DNA of 51,583 bases from DATCIH01 sp036507955 (GTDB lineage: Bacteria > Bacillota > Clostridia > Clostridiales > Clostridiaceae), in the NCBI GenBank assembly GCA_036507955.1, contig DATCIH010000165.1, positions 1 to 51,583 on the forward strand, read 5' to 3'. Under the pieces are notes generated by a model. It was not told the origin of the DNA and ran no database searches. It saw only the letters and a list, made by a program, of their open reading frames with translations. Both the position numbers and the translations under genes were made by a program. Numbering within the stretch: the stretch's first letter is position 1; the number at the start of each line of letters is the position of its first letter. Positions 33,492-42,664 of this stretch are shown here, one piece after another.

Positions 33492-35302
33492 CGATCATAT
33501 GGCTTATAACCTATAAGACAATTTTTGTTATTTCCAATTAAGTCTTTTCTACCGGCTAGTATTAAGGCTTCTTTAACTAATTTATGATTTGCGGGAACTC
33601 CAAACTGTAATAGAGCTCTTTGCATGTCTTTTTCTTTTTGCCCTTTAGCCACATATATTTTTTCGTTTGTAAGTGGGTTTTTCTCTATATAATACATGGT
33701 AGTTGCGAGGCTACCAGGAGTTGGGTAAAAATCTTGAACTTGTTCTGGCGTATAACCCATCTGCTTTATATATAAAGCAAGCTCTATGGCTTCATTTAAA
33801 CCGCTACCTGGATGACTAGATACTAAATAAGGAACTAGATATTGTTTTAAATCCAATTCTTTATTTATCTTATAAAATTTATCGTAAAATTTAAAATATA
33901 CTTCTTTGGCTGGTTTGCCCATTAGCTTTAATACCTTAGAATTTATATGCTCAGGAGCTACCTTCAATTGTCCACTTATATGATATTTGCAAAGCTCCTG
34001 AAAAAAGTCATCATTTTTATCCTCTAGTAAGTAGTCATATCTTATACCGGATCTTATGAAAACTTTCTTTACTCCCTTAAGGGCTCTGAGTTTACGAAGT
34101 AGGCTTAAATATTCACTGTGATCCACGATAAGATTTTTGCAAGGCTCTGGAAATAAACATTGCTTATTTTTGCAAACCCCTCTTGTTAGTTGCTCTTTGC
34201 AGGCAGTGTGTCTAAAATTAGCGGTAGGGCCCCCCACGTCATGAATATAACCCTTAAAATCGATATCCTTTGTCATAAGCTCAGCTTCATCTATAATTGA
34301 TTCTTGGCTTCTATGTTGTATTACGCGTCCTTGATGAAAGTTTAAGGCACAAAAGGAGCAGCCTCCATAGCAGCCTCTATGACTAGTAATAGAAAATTTA
34401 ACTTCCTTAATAGCGGGTATTCCGCCTTCTGCTTCATAGCTAGGGTGATAAGTTCTGGCATAAGGAAGAGAATATACAGCATCCATCTCTTTTTCTGATA
34501 GGGGCTCTTGAGGAGGATTTTGAATCACATACCTATCTTTATGTTTTTGGACTATAATTTTACCATTTATGTAGTCCTGCTCTAAATATTCTAGTTTAAA
34601 GCTTTCACCATAGGCATCTTTATCAGCTATCACTTCTTCAAAGGAGGGTACTTCAATATAATCCTTTAAGTTTTCAATATCTTTAGCAAGATAAACAGTG
34701 CCTCGTACATTGGACATTTTACTAATATTTAATCCGTATTTCAACATATTTGCTGTTTCAACAATAGTTTTTTCACCCATTCCATAGATGAGTAAATCTG
34801 CCTTTGAGTCCAGTAATATGCTTCGTCTTACCTTATTATCCCAATAATCATAATGGGCAAAGCGTCTTAGACTAGCTTCTATTCCACCAATAATTATGGG
34901 CACATCCCTATAGGCTTCCTTAGCTTTATTTGAATAGACAATAAGGGCTCTGTCAGGGCGCCTGCCAGAAACAGCTCCAGGAGAATAAAGATCCTCGTGC
35001 CTTCTTTTCTTAGAGGCGGTATAGTGGTTTACCATAGAATCCATATTTCCTGAGTTTATTAAAAAAGCATATTTAGGTTTGCCAAGTATTTTAAAGGAGT
35101 CTACATTATTCCAATCCGGTTGGGCAATAATCCCAACTGTAAAGCCTTCACTTTCTAAAACTCTGCTAATTATGGCTGAGCCAAAGGAAGGATGATCTAT
35201 ATAGGCATCTCCTGTTATCAAAATAAAATCTAAAATATCAATATTTCTAATTTCCATATCTTCTTTGCTGCAAGGAAGAAAGCTATTTTTAGATAGCATC
35301 AA
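33473..35302 (-). CDS. YgiQ family radical SAM protein
   Basis: The 609-residue protein has the radical-SAM cluster motif CYGGCSFC (C-x3-C-x2-C) near residues 310-317, preceded by SITSHRG. An N-terminal UPF0313-type region comes first (DIDILDFILITGDAYIDHPSF-like order) and GSLATTMYYIEKNPLT marks the C-terminal part. A further Cys set, CKNKQCLFPEPC, lies near 370. The reaction is unknown. The start is TTG at 35302 or ATG at 35299 behind GGAG. Confidence 0.92.
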   Translation of the reverse strand: MMLSKNSFLPCSKEDMEIRNIDILDFILITGDAYIDHPSFGSAIISRVLESEGFTVGIIAQPDWNNVDSFKILGKPKYAFLINSGNMDSMVNHYTASKKRRHEDLYSPGAVSGRRPDRALIVYSNKAKEAYRDVPIIIGGIEASLRRFAHYDYWDNKVRRSILLDSKADLLIYGMGEKTIVETANMLKYGLNISKMSNVRGTVYLAKDIENLKDYIEVPSFEEVIADKDAYGESFKLEYLEQDYINGKIIVQKHKDRYVIQNPPQEPLSEKEMDAVYSLPYARTYHPSYEAEGGIPAIKEVKFSITSHRGCYGGCSFCALNFHQGRVIQHRSQESIIDEAELMTKDIDFKGYIHDVGGPTANFRHTACKEQLTRGVCKNKQCLFPEPCKNLIVDHSEYLSLLRKLRALKGVKKVFIRSGIRYDYLLEDKNDDFFQELCKYHISGQLKVAPEHINSKVLKLMGKPAKEVYFKFYDKFYKINKELDLKQYLVPYLVSSHPGSGLNEAIELALYIKQMGYTPEQVQDFYPTPGSLATTMYYIEKNPLTNEKIYVAKGQKEKDMQRALLQFGVPANHKLVKEALILAGRKDLIGNNKNCLIGYKPYDRITKKH

Positions 35303-35374
35303 AGTAACAACTCCTTATTCTTTAGTTAAGGGTAGTATAATACTAAAATATATTTTAGTAAATCAAATAAAACA

Positions 35375-35403
35375 TTGACATATTTCAGATTTAATCATAT
35401 AAT
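35375..35403 (+). promoter_or_regulatory. Consensus promoter of the cysE leader
   Basis: TTGACA (35375-35380), 17 nt, TATAAT (35398-35403): a perfect housekeeping promoter for the T-box leader that follows. Confidence 0.9.
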
Positions 35404-35454
35404 TATATCATAGTATATTACTCGGAAATACTTTGAAAAAGGAAAGTAACATAA

Positions 35455-35682
35455 AAGGACAACTCAGAGATAAAATTCATAGCTGTAAGGATTTTTTTGG
35501 AGTTTTATGTGAAGTGCACTTTGGAGTTATGCACCGAATCAAGTAGGTTGCATTGGGTTCACCCATTATAGTGATAGAGCATGTATGTGCTTAATGAGGA
35601 GGGATTAATAGTCCAATTAGAGTGGAACCGCGAAGTAAACTTCGTCTCTATATTATTTAGAGACGAGGCTTTTTTATTTTTT
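35455..35682 (+). promoter_or_regulatory. T-box riboswitch, cysteine type
   Basis: The T-box sequence GAGTGGAACCGCG lies near 35620-35632, followed by an antiterminator stem CGAAGT/ACTTCG and a terminator CGTCTCTA/TAGAGACG (35643-35665) with a long T-run. The tRNA-end bulge is TGGA (35623-35626), whose A matches the U73 discriminator of tRNA-Cys. A TGC codon at 35515-35517 lies in an internal loop between stems AACTC/GAGTT (35461-35465, 35524-35528) and ATAAAA/TTTTAT (35470-35475, 35503-35508). It controls cysE by cysteine-tRNA charging. Confidence 0.88.
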
Positions 35683-35704
35683 GTAATTATAAGGAGACGA
35701 TGTA

Positions 35705-36289
35705 ATGTTTAAAAATATAAGATATGACATTAAAAATATCATGGAAAATGACCCTGCTGCAAGAAATTGGTTGGAGGTTGTACTACTGTATCCTAGCATG
35801 CATATATTGATATATTATAGATTTGCCCACCTTTGTTATAAACATAAATTGTTCTTTATTGCCAGAGCTATTTCACAAACAGGTAGATTTTTTACAGGTA
35901 TAGAAATACATCCGGGAGCAAAAATAGGGAAGGGACTATTTATTGATCATGGTATGGGGGTTGTAATTGGAGAAACAGCAGAAGTAGGAGATAATGTAGT
36001 ATTATATCATGGAGTAACTCTTGGAGGAACTGGAAAGCATACGGGCAAAAGACATCCTACAATAGGGAACAATGTAATTATAGGAACTAGTGCTAAAGTT
36101 TTAGGACCAGTTACAGTAGGGGATGGAGCTAAAATAGGTGCAAATGCAGTGGTACTCAAAGATGTACCTTCTATGGCTACAGCAGTAGGAGTTCCTGCAA
36201 GAATAATTCCTAAGCTTCCCAAAACTATAATAGAAATAAAGGATTTTAGGGGAAGAAAGAAGAACATATATAATGAATACGTTATATAG
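35705..36289 (+). CDS. cysE: Serine O-acetyltransferase
   Basis: The 194-residue protein has the left-handed beta-helix of hexapeptide repeats: GIEIHPGAKIGKGLFIDHGM, GVVIGETAEVGDNVVLYHGV, GKRHPTIGNNVIIG, then TVGDGAKIGANAVV. It transfers acetyl from acetyl-CoA to serine, the first step of cysteine synthesis. It has the shorter N-terminal domain usual in Gram-positives. It is controlled by the cysteine T-box and heads a run with queG, plsC and nth. Confidence 0.95.
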   Translation: MFKNIRYDIKNIMENDPAARNWLEVVLLYPSMHILIYYRFAHLCYKHKLFFIARAISQTGRFFTGIEIHPGAKIGKGLFIDHGMGVVIGETAEVGDNVVLYHGVTLGGTGKHTGKRHPTIGNNVIIGTSAKVLGPVTVGDGAKIGANAVVLKDVPSMATAVGVPARIIPKLPKTIIEIKDFRGRKKNIYNEYVI

Positions 36290-36301
36290 GCTGGTGCTAA
36301 T

Positions 36302-37276
36302 ATGGATACAAAGGATAAGCTCCTTAAATACTGCTCCTCTATTGGACTAGATAAGATTGGGTTTTGTAGATGCAGGATTTTTAAAGAGCTTGAACAATAT
36401 TATCAATTCAAAAAAGATAAGGGATTTTTTAACGAGTTTGAAGAAAAAGATATAGAAAAGAAGATTAATCCTTTTGTTTATATGAAGGAAGGAAGGACTA
36501 TAATATCTGTGGCCTTTCCATATAATTTTATTAATGAAGATAACCCTTCTAAGGTAGCTTTCTCAATGTATTGTCAGGGAGAAGATTATCATAGGGTTAT
36601 TTCTTTTTACCTTGAAAAGGTATGTAGCTTTATAAAAGAATTAGGAGGTAAAGCTGAATTCTTCGTGGATAGTAATTCACTACCCGAGGTGTACATAGCT
36701 AGTCTTTCAGGTATTGGATTTATAGGAAAAAATAATTTACTTATTACAAAGGAGTATGGTTCCTATATTTTTTTAGGTGAAATAATAACAGATCTATACC
36801 TTGAAGAAAACATGAAAATCCAGGAGAGTTGCAGGGAGTGTAATCTTTGTTTAAAGGCTTGTCCTACTGCTTCTATAACATCTAATAATCATAACACTTG
36901 TTTATCTTATCTCACTCAAAAAAAAGAGTTGTCTCTTGATGAGATGATAAAAATAAAAGGAAGTTTATTTGGATGCGATATATGTCAAAGGGTATGTCCT
37001 AATAATACCGATGTTAAAGCTTCAAATATCAAAGAGTTTCAACCTTTAGATTATATGTTTTCTCCTGATTTAGAGGAACTAATAAACTTAGATAATAGAT
37101 CCTTTATTAAATATAAAAGGAGTAGTTGCAGTTGGAGGGGTAAAAACTTATTGATTAGAAATGCCTTGATAAACTATATGTTATTGTATAAAGAAAAGCT
37201 GGTATTCATGGAAGCAACAAAATCACCTTATATAAAGCATTGTTATTATAGACTTTTAGAAATTTTAAAATTATAA
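36302..37276 (+). CDS. queG: Epoxyqueuosine reductase
   Basis: The 324-residue cobalamin/Fe-S enzyme performs the last step of queuosine formation in tRNA. Two [4Fe-4S] motifs are visible: CRECNLCLKACPTA (from Cys177) and CDICQRVCPNN. The middle has FVDSNSLPEVYIASLSGIGF, then IGKNNLLITKEYGSYIFLG, as in QueG. It lacks the C-terminal HEAT-like repeats of the longer enterobacterial form, as is common in Firmicutes. It lies 12 nt after cysE. Confidence 0.9.
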   Translation: MDTKDKLLKYCSSIGLDKIGFCRCRIFKELEQYYQFKKDKGFFNEFEEKDIEKKINPFVYMKEGRTIISVAFPYNFINEDNPSKVAFSMYCQGEDYHRVISFYLEKVCSFIKELGGKAEFFVDSNSLPEVYIASLSGIGFIGKNNLLITKEYGSYIFLGEIITDLYLEENMKIQESCRECNLCLKACPTASITSNNHNTCLSYLTQKKELSLDEMIKIKGSLFGCDICQRVCPNNTDVKASNIKEFQPLDYMFSPDLEELINLDNRSFIKYKRSSCSWRGKNLLIRNALINYMLLYKEKLVFMEATKSPYIKHCYYRLLEILKL

Positions 37277-37318
37277 TGATATGGAATTATATAAATTTGT
37301 GATGAGGGGTCGTTTAAA

Positions 37319-38020
37319 TTGATTAATCCAAGATTAGCAAAGTATTTAAATAAATTACCTAAAGGTTTCTTGCGCTTTGTAATTGAAAAAATAACTGATG
37401 GAATCTTAAAAAAATATGTAACTATGCATGTAGAAGGGAAAGAAAATCTTGATTTGGTTAAAGGTCCTGTGATATATGTTTGTAATCATTTAAGTAATAC
37501 AGATGGCTTATTGATGCACAAATTTTTAAAGGGAAGAGATGTTACTTTTGTAACTGGTATAAAACTATTTGAGAATAAGACTACTGAGCTTATAATGATT
37601 GTAGCTAAAAAGATACCTTTAAAACCTAATAGCGCAGATAAAGGTGCAATAACTAAAATAGTAAAAACTATCAAAGCCGGGGGTAGTGTTTTTATATATC
37701 CTGAGGGTACAAGAAGCAGAACTGCTAGCTTAAATGAAGCAAAAAAAGGTATTTCTTTGATAGTTAAGCTTGCAAACGTACCTATTATTCCTATTGGTAT
37801 GACAGGTAGTGAAATACTAATGCCAATAAATGATAATGCTGATATGGCTGCGGAGAGTTTTCATAAGGCAGATATAAATATAAATGTTGGTAAACCCTTC
37901 AATTTACCAGAAAAAAATGAAGGAGAAAGTAAAAGTGATTATGATTGTAGAGCTGTAGAATTCGTAATGAGAAATATTGCGAGTTTATTGCCTGTTAGCT
38001 ATAGAGGAGTATATAAATAA
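37319..38020 (+). CDS. plsC: 1-acyl-sn-glycerol-3-phosphate acyltransferase
   Basis: The 233-residue protein has the acyltransferase motif HLSNTD (His57-x4-Asp62), then FIYPEGTRSR and IPIIPIGMTG. It acylates lysophosphatidate to phosphatidate at the membrane. The start is TTG behind GAGGGG. Its stop overlaps the first base of nth by one nucleotide. Confidence 0.9.
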   Translation: MINPRLAKYLNKLPKGFLRFVIEKITDGILKKYVTMHVEGKENLDLVKGPVIYVCNHLSNTDGLLMHKFLKGRDVTFVTGIKLFENKTTELIMIVAKKIPLKPNSADKGAITKIVKTIKAGGSVFIYPEGTRSRTASLNEAKKGISLIVKLANVPIIPIGMTGSEILMPINDNADMAAESFHKADININVGKPFNLPEKNEGESKSDYDCRAVEFVMRNIASLLPVSYRGVYK

Positions 38021-38655
38021 TGCTAAATAGTAAGGAAATAAAATTAGTTTTAAATAGATTATATGAAGTTTATCCAGATGCAAAATGTGAACTCAATCAT
38101 GAAAATCCCTTTCAGTTAATTATAGCCACCGTACTTTCCGCACAAACTACAGATAAAAAGGTTAATCAGGTGACAGAAAGATTATTTAAGAAATGCATTT
38201 CTCCGGAAGACTTTTTATCTTTATCTCAGGAGGAGCTAGAAATAGAAATAAAAGAGATAGGATTATATAGAAGTAAAGCTAAACATATTCAAGGTTTATG
38301 TAGAGCGCTTATACTTAACTTTAATAGAGAAGTTCCAAGTAAGATGGAGGAACTACTTTCATTAGATGGGGTAGGAAGGAAAACAGCAAATGTGGTTCTA
38401 AGCAATGCCTTTAATGTGCCTGCTCTAGCGGTAGATACTCATGTATTTCGGGTATCAAATAGAATAGGACTAGCAAAAGGTAAGGATGTACTAGAAGTGG
38501 AGAAACAGCTTATGGAAAACATAAGCAAAAAAGATTGGATTAAGGCCCATCACACATTGATTTTTCATGGTAGAAACATATGTAAGGCTATAAAACCTAG
38601 TTGTCATATTTGTACTATAAATCAATTCTGTAAATTTTACGATTCAAAAAAGTGA
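38020..38655 (+). CDS. nth: Endonuclease III
   Basis: The 211-residue DNA glycosylase/AP lyase has the helix-hairpin-helix LDGVGRKTANVV with catalytic Lys121, catalytic Asp139 in VDTHVFR, and the Fe-S ligands Cys188, Cys195, Cys198, Cys204 in exact C-x6-C-x2-C-x5-C spacing. It excises oxidised pyrimidines. The ATG overlaps the plsC stop. Confidence 0.95.
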   Translation: MLNSKEIKLVLNRLYEVYPDAKCELNHENPFQLIIATVLSAQTTDKKVNQVTERLFKKCISPEDFLSLSQEELEIEIKEIGLYRSKAKHIQGLCRALILNFNREVPSKMEELLSLDGVGRKTANVVLSNAFNVPALAVDTHVFRVSNRIGLAKGKDVLEVEKQLMENISKKDWIKAHHTLIFHGRNICKAIKPSCHICTINQFCKFYDSKK

Positions 38656-38660
38656 TATTC

Positions 38661-38689
38661 TTGACAGAACATAAAAAAGTTGATATACT
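38661..38689 (+). promoter_or_regulatory. Promoter of the trp leader
   Basis: TTGACA (38661-38666), 17 nt, TATACT (38684-38689), directly before the T-box leader. Confidence 0.88.
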
Positions 38690-38714
38690 TAATGAAATTA
38701 AAAATTTAATTCTG

Positions 38715-38998
38715 TGAACAGGAAGAGTAAATGATGTTCTTAGTTAAAGCGAGCTGAGGAGGGTGAAATCTCAGCACAATAGATATCATTGAATGGACCT
38801 GCTAGAAGTAAACCGAAAATTCATGAATGAATAAATTATTCATTATGAGTTAGTAGTAGTTACCGGGAGCTGCACGTTATAGCAGATAAGGCATGTTTGT
38901 GTCTTAATTGAGTGGTGTTGTTTTTGTTGCAACATAAATTAGGTGGTACCGCGGATATCTCCGTCCTAAGATTTTAATCTTAGGACGGAGTTTTTTTT
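38715..38998 (+). promoter_or_regulatory. T-box riboswitch, tryptophan type
   Basis: The specifier TGG (Trp) at 38794-38796 lies in the loop bounded by AATGAT/ATCATT (38730-38735, 38785-38790) and CAGG/CCTG, with the expected GAAGAGTA on the 5' side. The T-box sequence AGGTGGTACCGCGGA starts at 38941. The terminator stem (38959-38973 with 38976-38990) ends in eight T. Uncharged tRNA-Trp would let transcription pass into the trp genes. Confidence 0.95.
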
Positions 38999-39023
38999 AT
39001 CTAAAAAAATAGGGGGTATAAAA

Positions 39024-40040
39024 ATGAGTATAACAGTATTACAAGAGTCCCTGCAAAAGGTTTCTTTAAGAAAAGACTTAGTATTTGAGGAAGCATATGG
39101 CTCAATGCTGGATCTTATGAGTGGAGAAGCTAGCGATGCACAAATTGGAGCTTTTCTAGTAGCGCTTAAAGTAAAAGGGGAATCAATAGATGAAATAGCA
39201 GGGTTAGCTAAGGGTATGAGAGAAAAAGCAGTGAAGGTTAAAGCCTCTGGTAATATTATTGATACTTGTGGAACAGGTGGAGATAGAGCAGGTACCTTTA
39301 ATATAAGTACAACTGCTGCATTTGTAATAGCCGGAGCAGGAGTTAAGGTAGCTAAGCATGGTAATCGATCTATTTCTAGTAAAAGTGGTAGCGCTGATGT
39401 TTTGGTAGCTCTAGGAATAAGCATTGAAAGCGAAATCCATGTAATTGAAAAGGAGCTAGAGGAGATAGGCATTGCTTTTCTATTTGCCCCAAGGATTCAT
39501 ACCAGCATGAAGCATGTCATGAAGGCAAGGAAAGATCTGGCTATGCCAACGGTATTTAATATATTAGGGCCCTTAACAAATCCTGTGGATTTAACTGGCC
39601 AGGTTATGGGGATATACAGAAGAGACTTAGTCCTTCCTTTAGCTAGGGTTTTAAGAAAACTTGGAAGAAAAAATGCAGTAGTTGTGAATGGGGGAGGAAA
39701 TATAGATGAGGCTTCCTTAAGTAATGACAATTATGTTGCTATATTAAATGGAAACATTATAGAAGAAAGGCAAATTGATTCAAAAAGCTACGGGTTAGAC
39801 TATGCGGATAATTCAATGCTTTTAGGAGGTTCACCTGAGGAGAATGCTAAAATCACAATAAGCATTTTGTCCGGGGGAAAGGGACCTCATAGAGATGTGG
39901 TTTTATTAAATTCTGCTTTAGGATTGATTACGTCAGGAACAGTAGAAACAATTGAAGAAGGAATTAAAATTGCAGAAGAAAGTATTGATTCAGGAAAAGC
40001 TTTAGCTAAGCTAATAAAGCTTCAAAATTTTGATAAATAG
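39024..40040 (+). CDS. trpD: Anthranilate phosphoribosyltransferase
   Basis: The 338-residue protein has the PRPP motif DTCGTGGDRAGTFNISTTAA and the anthranilate-site KHGNRSISSKSGSADVL. It joins anthranilate to PRPP. It is the first gene of the trp operon; the usual leading trpE and trpG are absent here and their function is supplied by the fused gene at the end of the operon. The ATG follows GGGGG. Confidence 0.96.
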   Translation: MSITVLQESLQKVSLRKDLVFEEAYGSMLDLMSGEASDAQIGAFLVALKVKGESIDEIAGLAKGMREKAVKVKASGNIIDTCGTGGDRAGTFNISTTAAFVIAGAGVKVAKHGNRSISSKSGSADVLVALGISIESEIHVIEKELEEIGIAFLFAPRIHTSMKHVMKARKDLAMPTVFNILGPLTNPVDLTGQVMGIYRRDLVLPLARVLRKLGRKNAVVVNGGGNIDEASLSNDNYVAILNGNIIEERQIDSKSYGLDYADNSMLLGGSPEENAKITISILSGGKGPHRDVVLLNSALGLITSGTVETIEEGIKIAEESIDSGKALAKLIKLQNFDK

Positions 40041-40055
40041 TAAGGGGGAATTTAT

Positions 40056-40820
40056 TTGGATGATTTCTTAAATAAGATATTGGAAGAAAAAAGAAAAGAG
40101 GTTCTTAAGTTAAAAAAAGATTTTAAAATGGAGACTTCTTATAAAAAGGAAAAGAGATCCTTTATAAGTTCCTTAAAGGAAGGCAGAACTGCAATAATCG
40201 CTGAAATTAAGAAGGGATCTCCTTCTAAAGGTATGCTAAATGAGTTTCTCTCGGTGCCAAAGCAGGCAATGGATTATGAAAGATATGGAGCAAATGCTAT
40301 ATCAGTTTTGACCGATAGTAATTTCTTTTATGGCTCCTTCGAATACCTAAGAGAGGTTAGAGAAAAAGTAAATATACCTGTTTTATGTAAGGATTTCATT
40401 ATAGATGAGATTCAAATAAATAAGGCAAACTCTTGCGGCGCTGATATGTTTTTACTTATAGCTGCGGCTATTGATGATAAAACCTTAAAAAGGCTATATG
40501 ATTATGGTATTAACCTTGGCATGGAAGCCTTAGTTGAGGTCCATAATGAGGAAGAACTTAATAGAGTTATTAACCTTGGAGCTACCATTATCGGAATAAA
40601 CAACAGAAATCTTAGAACCTTTAAGGTGGATATAAATACAACAATAGATTTAATAAGGAAAATACCTCTGGATAGAATAGTTATAAGTGAAAGTGGTATA
40701 AAAGGAAGGGAAGAGGCAGCCCTACTTAAAAGCAAGGGAGTCCACGGCTTTTTAATCGGAGAGGCTTTAGTTACCTCCTCTAATTTAGAAGAAAAATTTT
40801 TAGAATTTAAAGGTGTTTAA
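40056..40820 (+). CDS. trpC: Indole-3-glycerol-phosphate synthase
   Basis: The 254-residue TIM-barrel protein has AIIAEIKKGSPSKGML (catalytic Lys/Glu), PVLCKDFIID, LVEVHNEEEL, IGINNRNLRTFKVD and VISESGIKG. It closes CDRP into indole-3-glycerol phosphate. The start is TTG behind AAGGGGG, 15 nt after trpD. Confidence 0.96.
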   Translation: MDDFLNKILEEKRKEVLKLKKDFKMETSYKKEKRSFISSLKEGRTAIIAEIKKGSPSKGMLNEFLSVPKQAMDYERYGANAISVLTDSNFFYGSFEYLREVREKVNIPVLCKDFIIDEIQINKANSCGADMFLLIAAAIDDKTLKRLYDYGINLGMEALVEVHNEEELNRVINLGATIIGINNRNLRTFKVDINTTIDLIRKIPLDRIVISESGIKGREEAALLKSKGVHGFLIGEALVTSSNLEEKFLEFKGV

Positions 40821-41435
40821 ATGGTTAAAGTTAAAATATGCGGTATAAGAGACTTAGCTACAGCACTTGCAGCAGTGGAAGCTGGGGCGGACGCTTTAGG
40901 TTTTGTCTTTGCAAGGAGCAAAAGGAAAATAAGCTATGAGGAGGCCAGAGAATTAATTTCAAAACTGCCAAAGGGGGTAGCAAAGGTTGGAGTTTTTGTA
41001 GATAAATCAATAGCCTTTACCCAGGAGATTGGAAAATATTGTAGCTTAGATTATATTCAGCTTCATAATAAAATAGATCCCTTAGACTTAACCTATTGTA
41101 GGATACCAATAATTAAGGCCTTTAGTATAAGAAATGAAGAAGATGTTATAGGCATGGAAAAATATAAGGCCTCCTTCTATCTTGTTGATAGCTATGGAGG
41201 AGATTATATAGGAGGTAATGGAAAAAGTTTCAAGTGGGAACTACTAGATAGTTTAAAACCAGCTATAAAAAGAAAGCTTATACTAGCTGGAGGCTTAGAT
41301 TTAAATAACATTTCCCAGGCAATTGAAAGAGTTAAGCCCTTATGGGTGGATGTTAGTAGCAGTGTTGAAACTGATGGAAAGAAAGATGTTTTAAAGATAA
41401 AGGAATTTATTAAAAAAGCAAAAAATATTTTATAG
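40821..41435 (+). CDS. trpF: Phosphoribosylanthranilate isomerase
   Basis: The 204-residue protein starts KVKICGIRDLATALAA with the catalytic Cys, followed by GADALGFVFARSKRKIS and ending with LAGGLDLNN and VDVSSSVET. It starts immediately after the trpC stop, so the two are coupled. Confidence 0.96.
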   Translation: MVKVKICGIRDLATALAAVEAGADALGFVFARSKRKISYEEARELISKLPKGVAKVGVFVDKSIAFTQEIGKYCSLDYIQLHNKIDPLDLTYCRIPIIKAFSIRNEEDVIGMEKYKASFYLVDSYGGDYIGGNGKSFKWELLDSLKPAIKRKLILAGGLDLNNISQAIERVKPLWVDVSSSVETDGKKDVLKIKEFIKKAKNIL

Positions 41436-41446
41436 AGGTGATTTAA

Positions 41447-42664
41447 TTGGCTTATAATATGCCCGACGAAAGAGGCCACTTTGGAATATATGGTGGTATG
41501 TTTGTACCAGAGACTTTGATGAACGCCCTATATGAGCTAGAAAAATGTTATATGGAGGCTAAGGAAGATGAGGAATTTAAAAGTAAATTAGCCTATTATT
41601 TATCTAAGTATGTAGGTAGGGAGACTCCTTTATATTACGCAGAAAACCTTTCAAATTATTTAGGAGGGCCTAAGATTTACCTTAAAAGGGAAGATCTAAA
41701 TCATACTGGTGCCCATAAGATAAATAATGCTATAGGTCAAGCCTTGCTTACAGTTAGAATGGGTAAAAAAAAGGTGGTTGCAGAAACCGGAGCTGGTCAA
41801 CATGGAGTTGCAACTGCAACTGCTGCAGCTCTCTTTGGTCTTGAATGCACAATTTTTATGGGAGAAGAGGATATAAAAAGACAGGAGCTTAACGTTTTCC
41901 GCATGAAGCTTCTTGGAGCAAAGGTTGTTTCAGTAAAAGCAGGTAGCAGAACCTTAAAGGATGCGGTAAATGAAGCTCTAAGATATTGGGTTGCAAATGT
42001 AGAGGATACTCATTATATAATGGGCTCAGCTTTAGGAAGCCATCCTTTTCCAAAGATAGTAAGAGATTTTCAAAGCATTATAGGAATAGAAACTAAAAAG
42101 CAATTTTATGAAGAAGAGAAATGTCTGCCAGATGCAATAGTCGCCTGCGTTGGGGGCGGGAGTAATTCCATAGGTATGTTTTATCCTTTTATAGATGATA
42201 TTTCTGTAAAGCTATATGGTGCTGAGGCAGCGGGAAAAGGAATTGATACACCTTTAAATGCTGCGACTATGACGAATGGAAGGCTTGGCGCTCTCCATGG
42301 AGCACTTATGTATGTACTTCAAGATGAGGATGGGCAAATAAATGAAGCCTATTCCATATCAGCAGGTCTTGATTATCCAGGGGTTGGGCCGGAACATTGC
42401 TACTTAAAGGATACTGGTCGAGTTAAATATGTTCCAATAACAGATGTAGAGGCATTAGTTGCCTTCAAGCTCCTTACTATCAAAGAAGGAATAATTCCAG
42501 CCTTAGAGAGTGCCCATGCTGTGGCATATACCATGAAACTTGCAAAAACAATGAAGAAAGAAGAGAAAATAGTTATTTGCCTATCTGGTAGAGGTGATAA
42601 GGATGTTCAAAGTGTATCAAAGATATTTGATGAAAAGGGGGATTACAATTGGGAAACAATATAA
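41447..42664 (+). CDS. trpB: Tryptophan synthase beta subunit
   Basis: The 405-residue protein has PLP Lys91 in HTGAHKINNAIGQAL, the VAETGAGQHGVATATAAALF loop, VACVGGGSNSIGMF and CLSGRGDKD. It condenses indole with serine. The start is TTG behind GAGGTG. It overlaps trpA by 16 nt. Confidence 0.97.
   Translation: MAYNMPDERGHFGIYGGMFVPETLMNALYELEKCYMEAKEDEEFKSKLAYYLSKYVGRETPLYYAENLSNYLGGPKIYLKREDLNHTGAHKINNAIGQALLTVRMGKKKVVAETGAGQHGVATATAAALFGLECTIFMGEEDIKRQELNVFRMKLLGAKVVSVKAGSRTLKDAVNEALRYWVANVEDTHYIMGSALGSHPFPKIVRDFQSIIGIETKKQFYEEEKCLPDAIVACVGGGSNSIGMFYPFIDDISVKLYGAEAAGKGIDTPLNAATMTNGRLGALHGALMYVLQDEDGQINEAYSISAGLDYPGVGPEHCYLKDTGRVKYVPITDVEALVAFKLLTIKEGIIPALESAHAVAYTMKLAKTMKKEEKIVICLSGRGDKDVQSVSKIFDEKGDYNWETI

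Noticed and set aside
38966..39472. 168-codon minus-strand frame over the trpD start
   Set aside because: Antisense shadow of trpD, proline/serine-rich, covering the T-box terminator.
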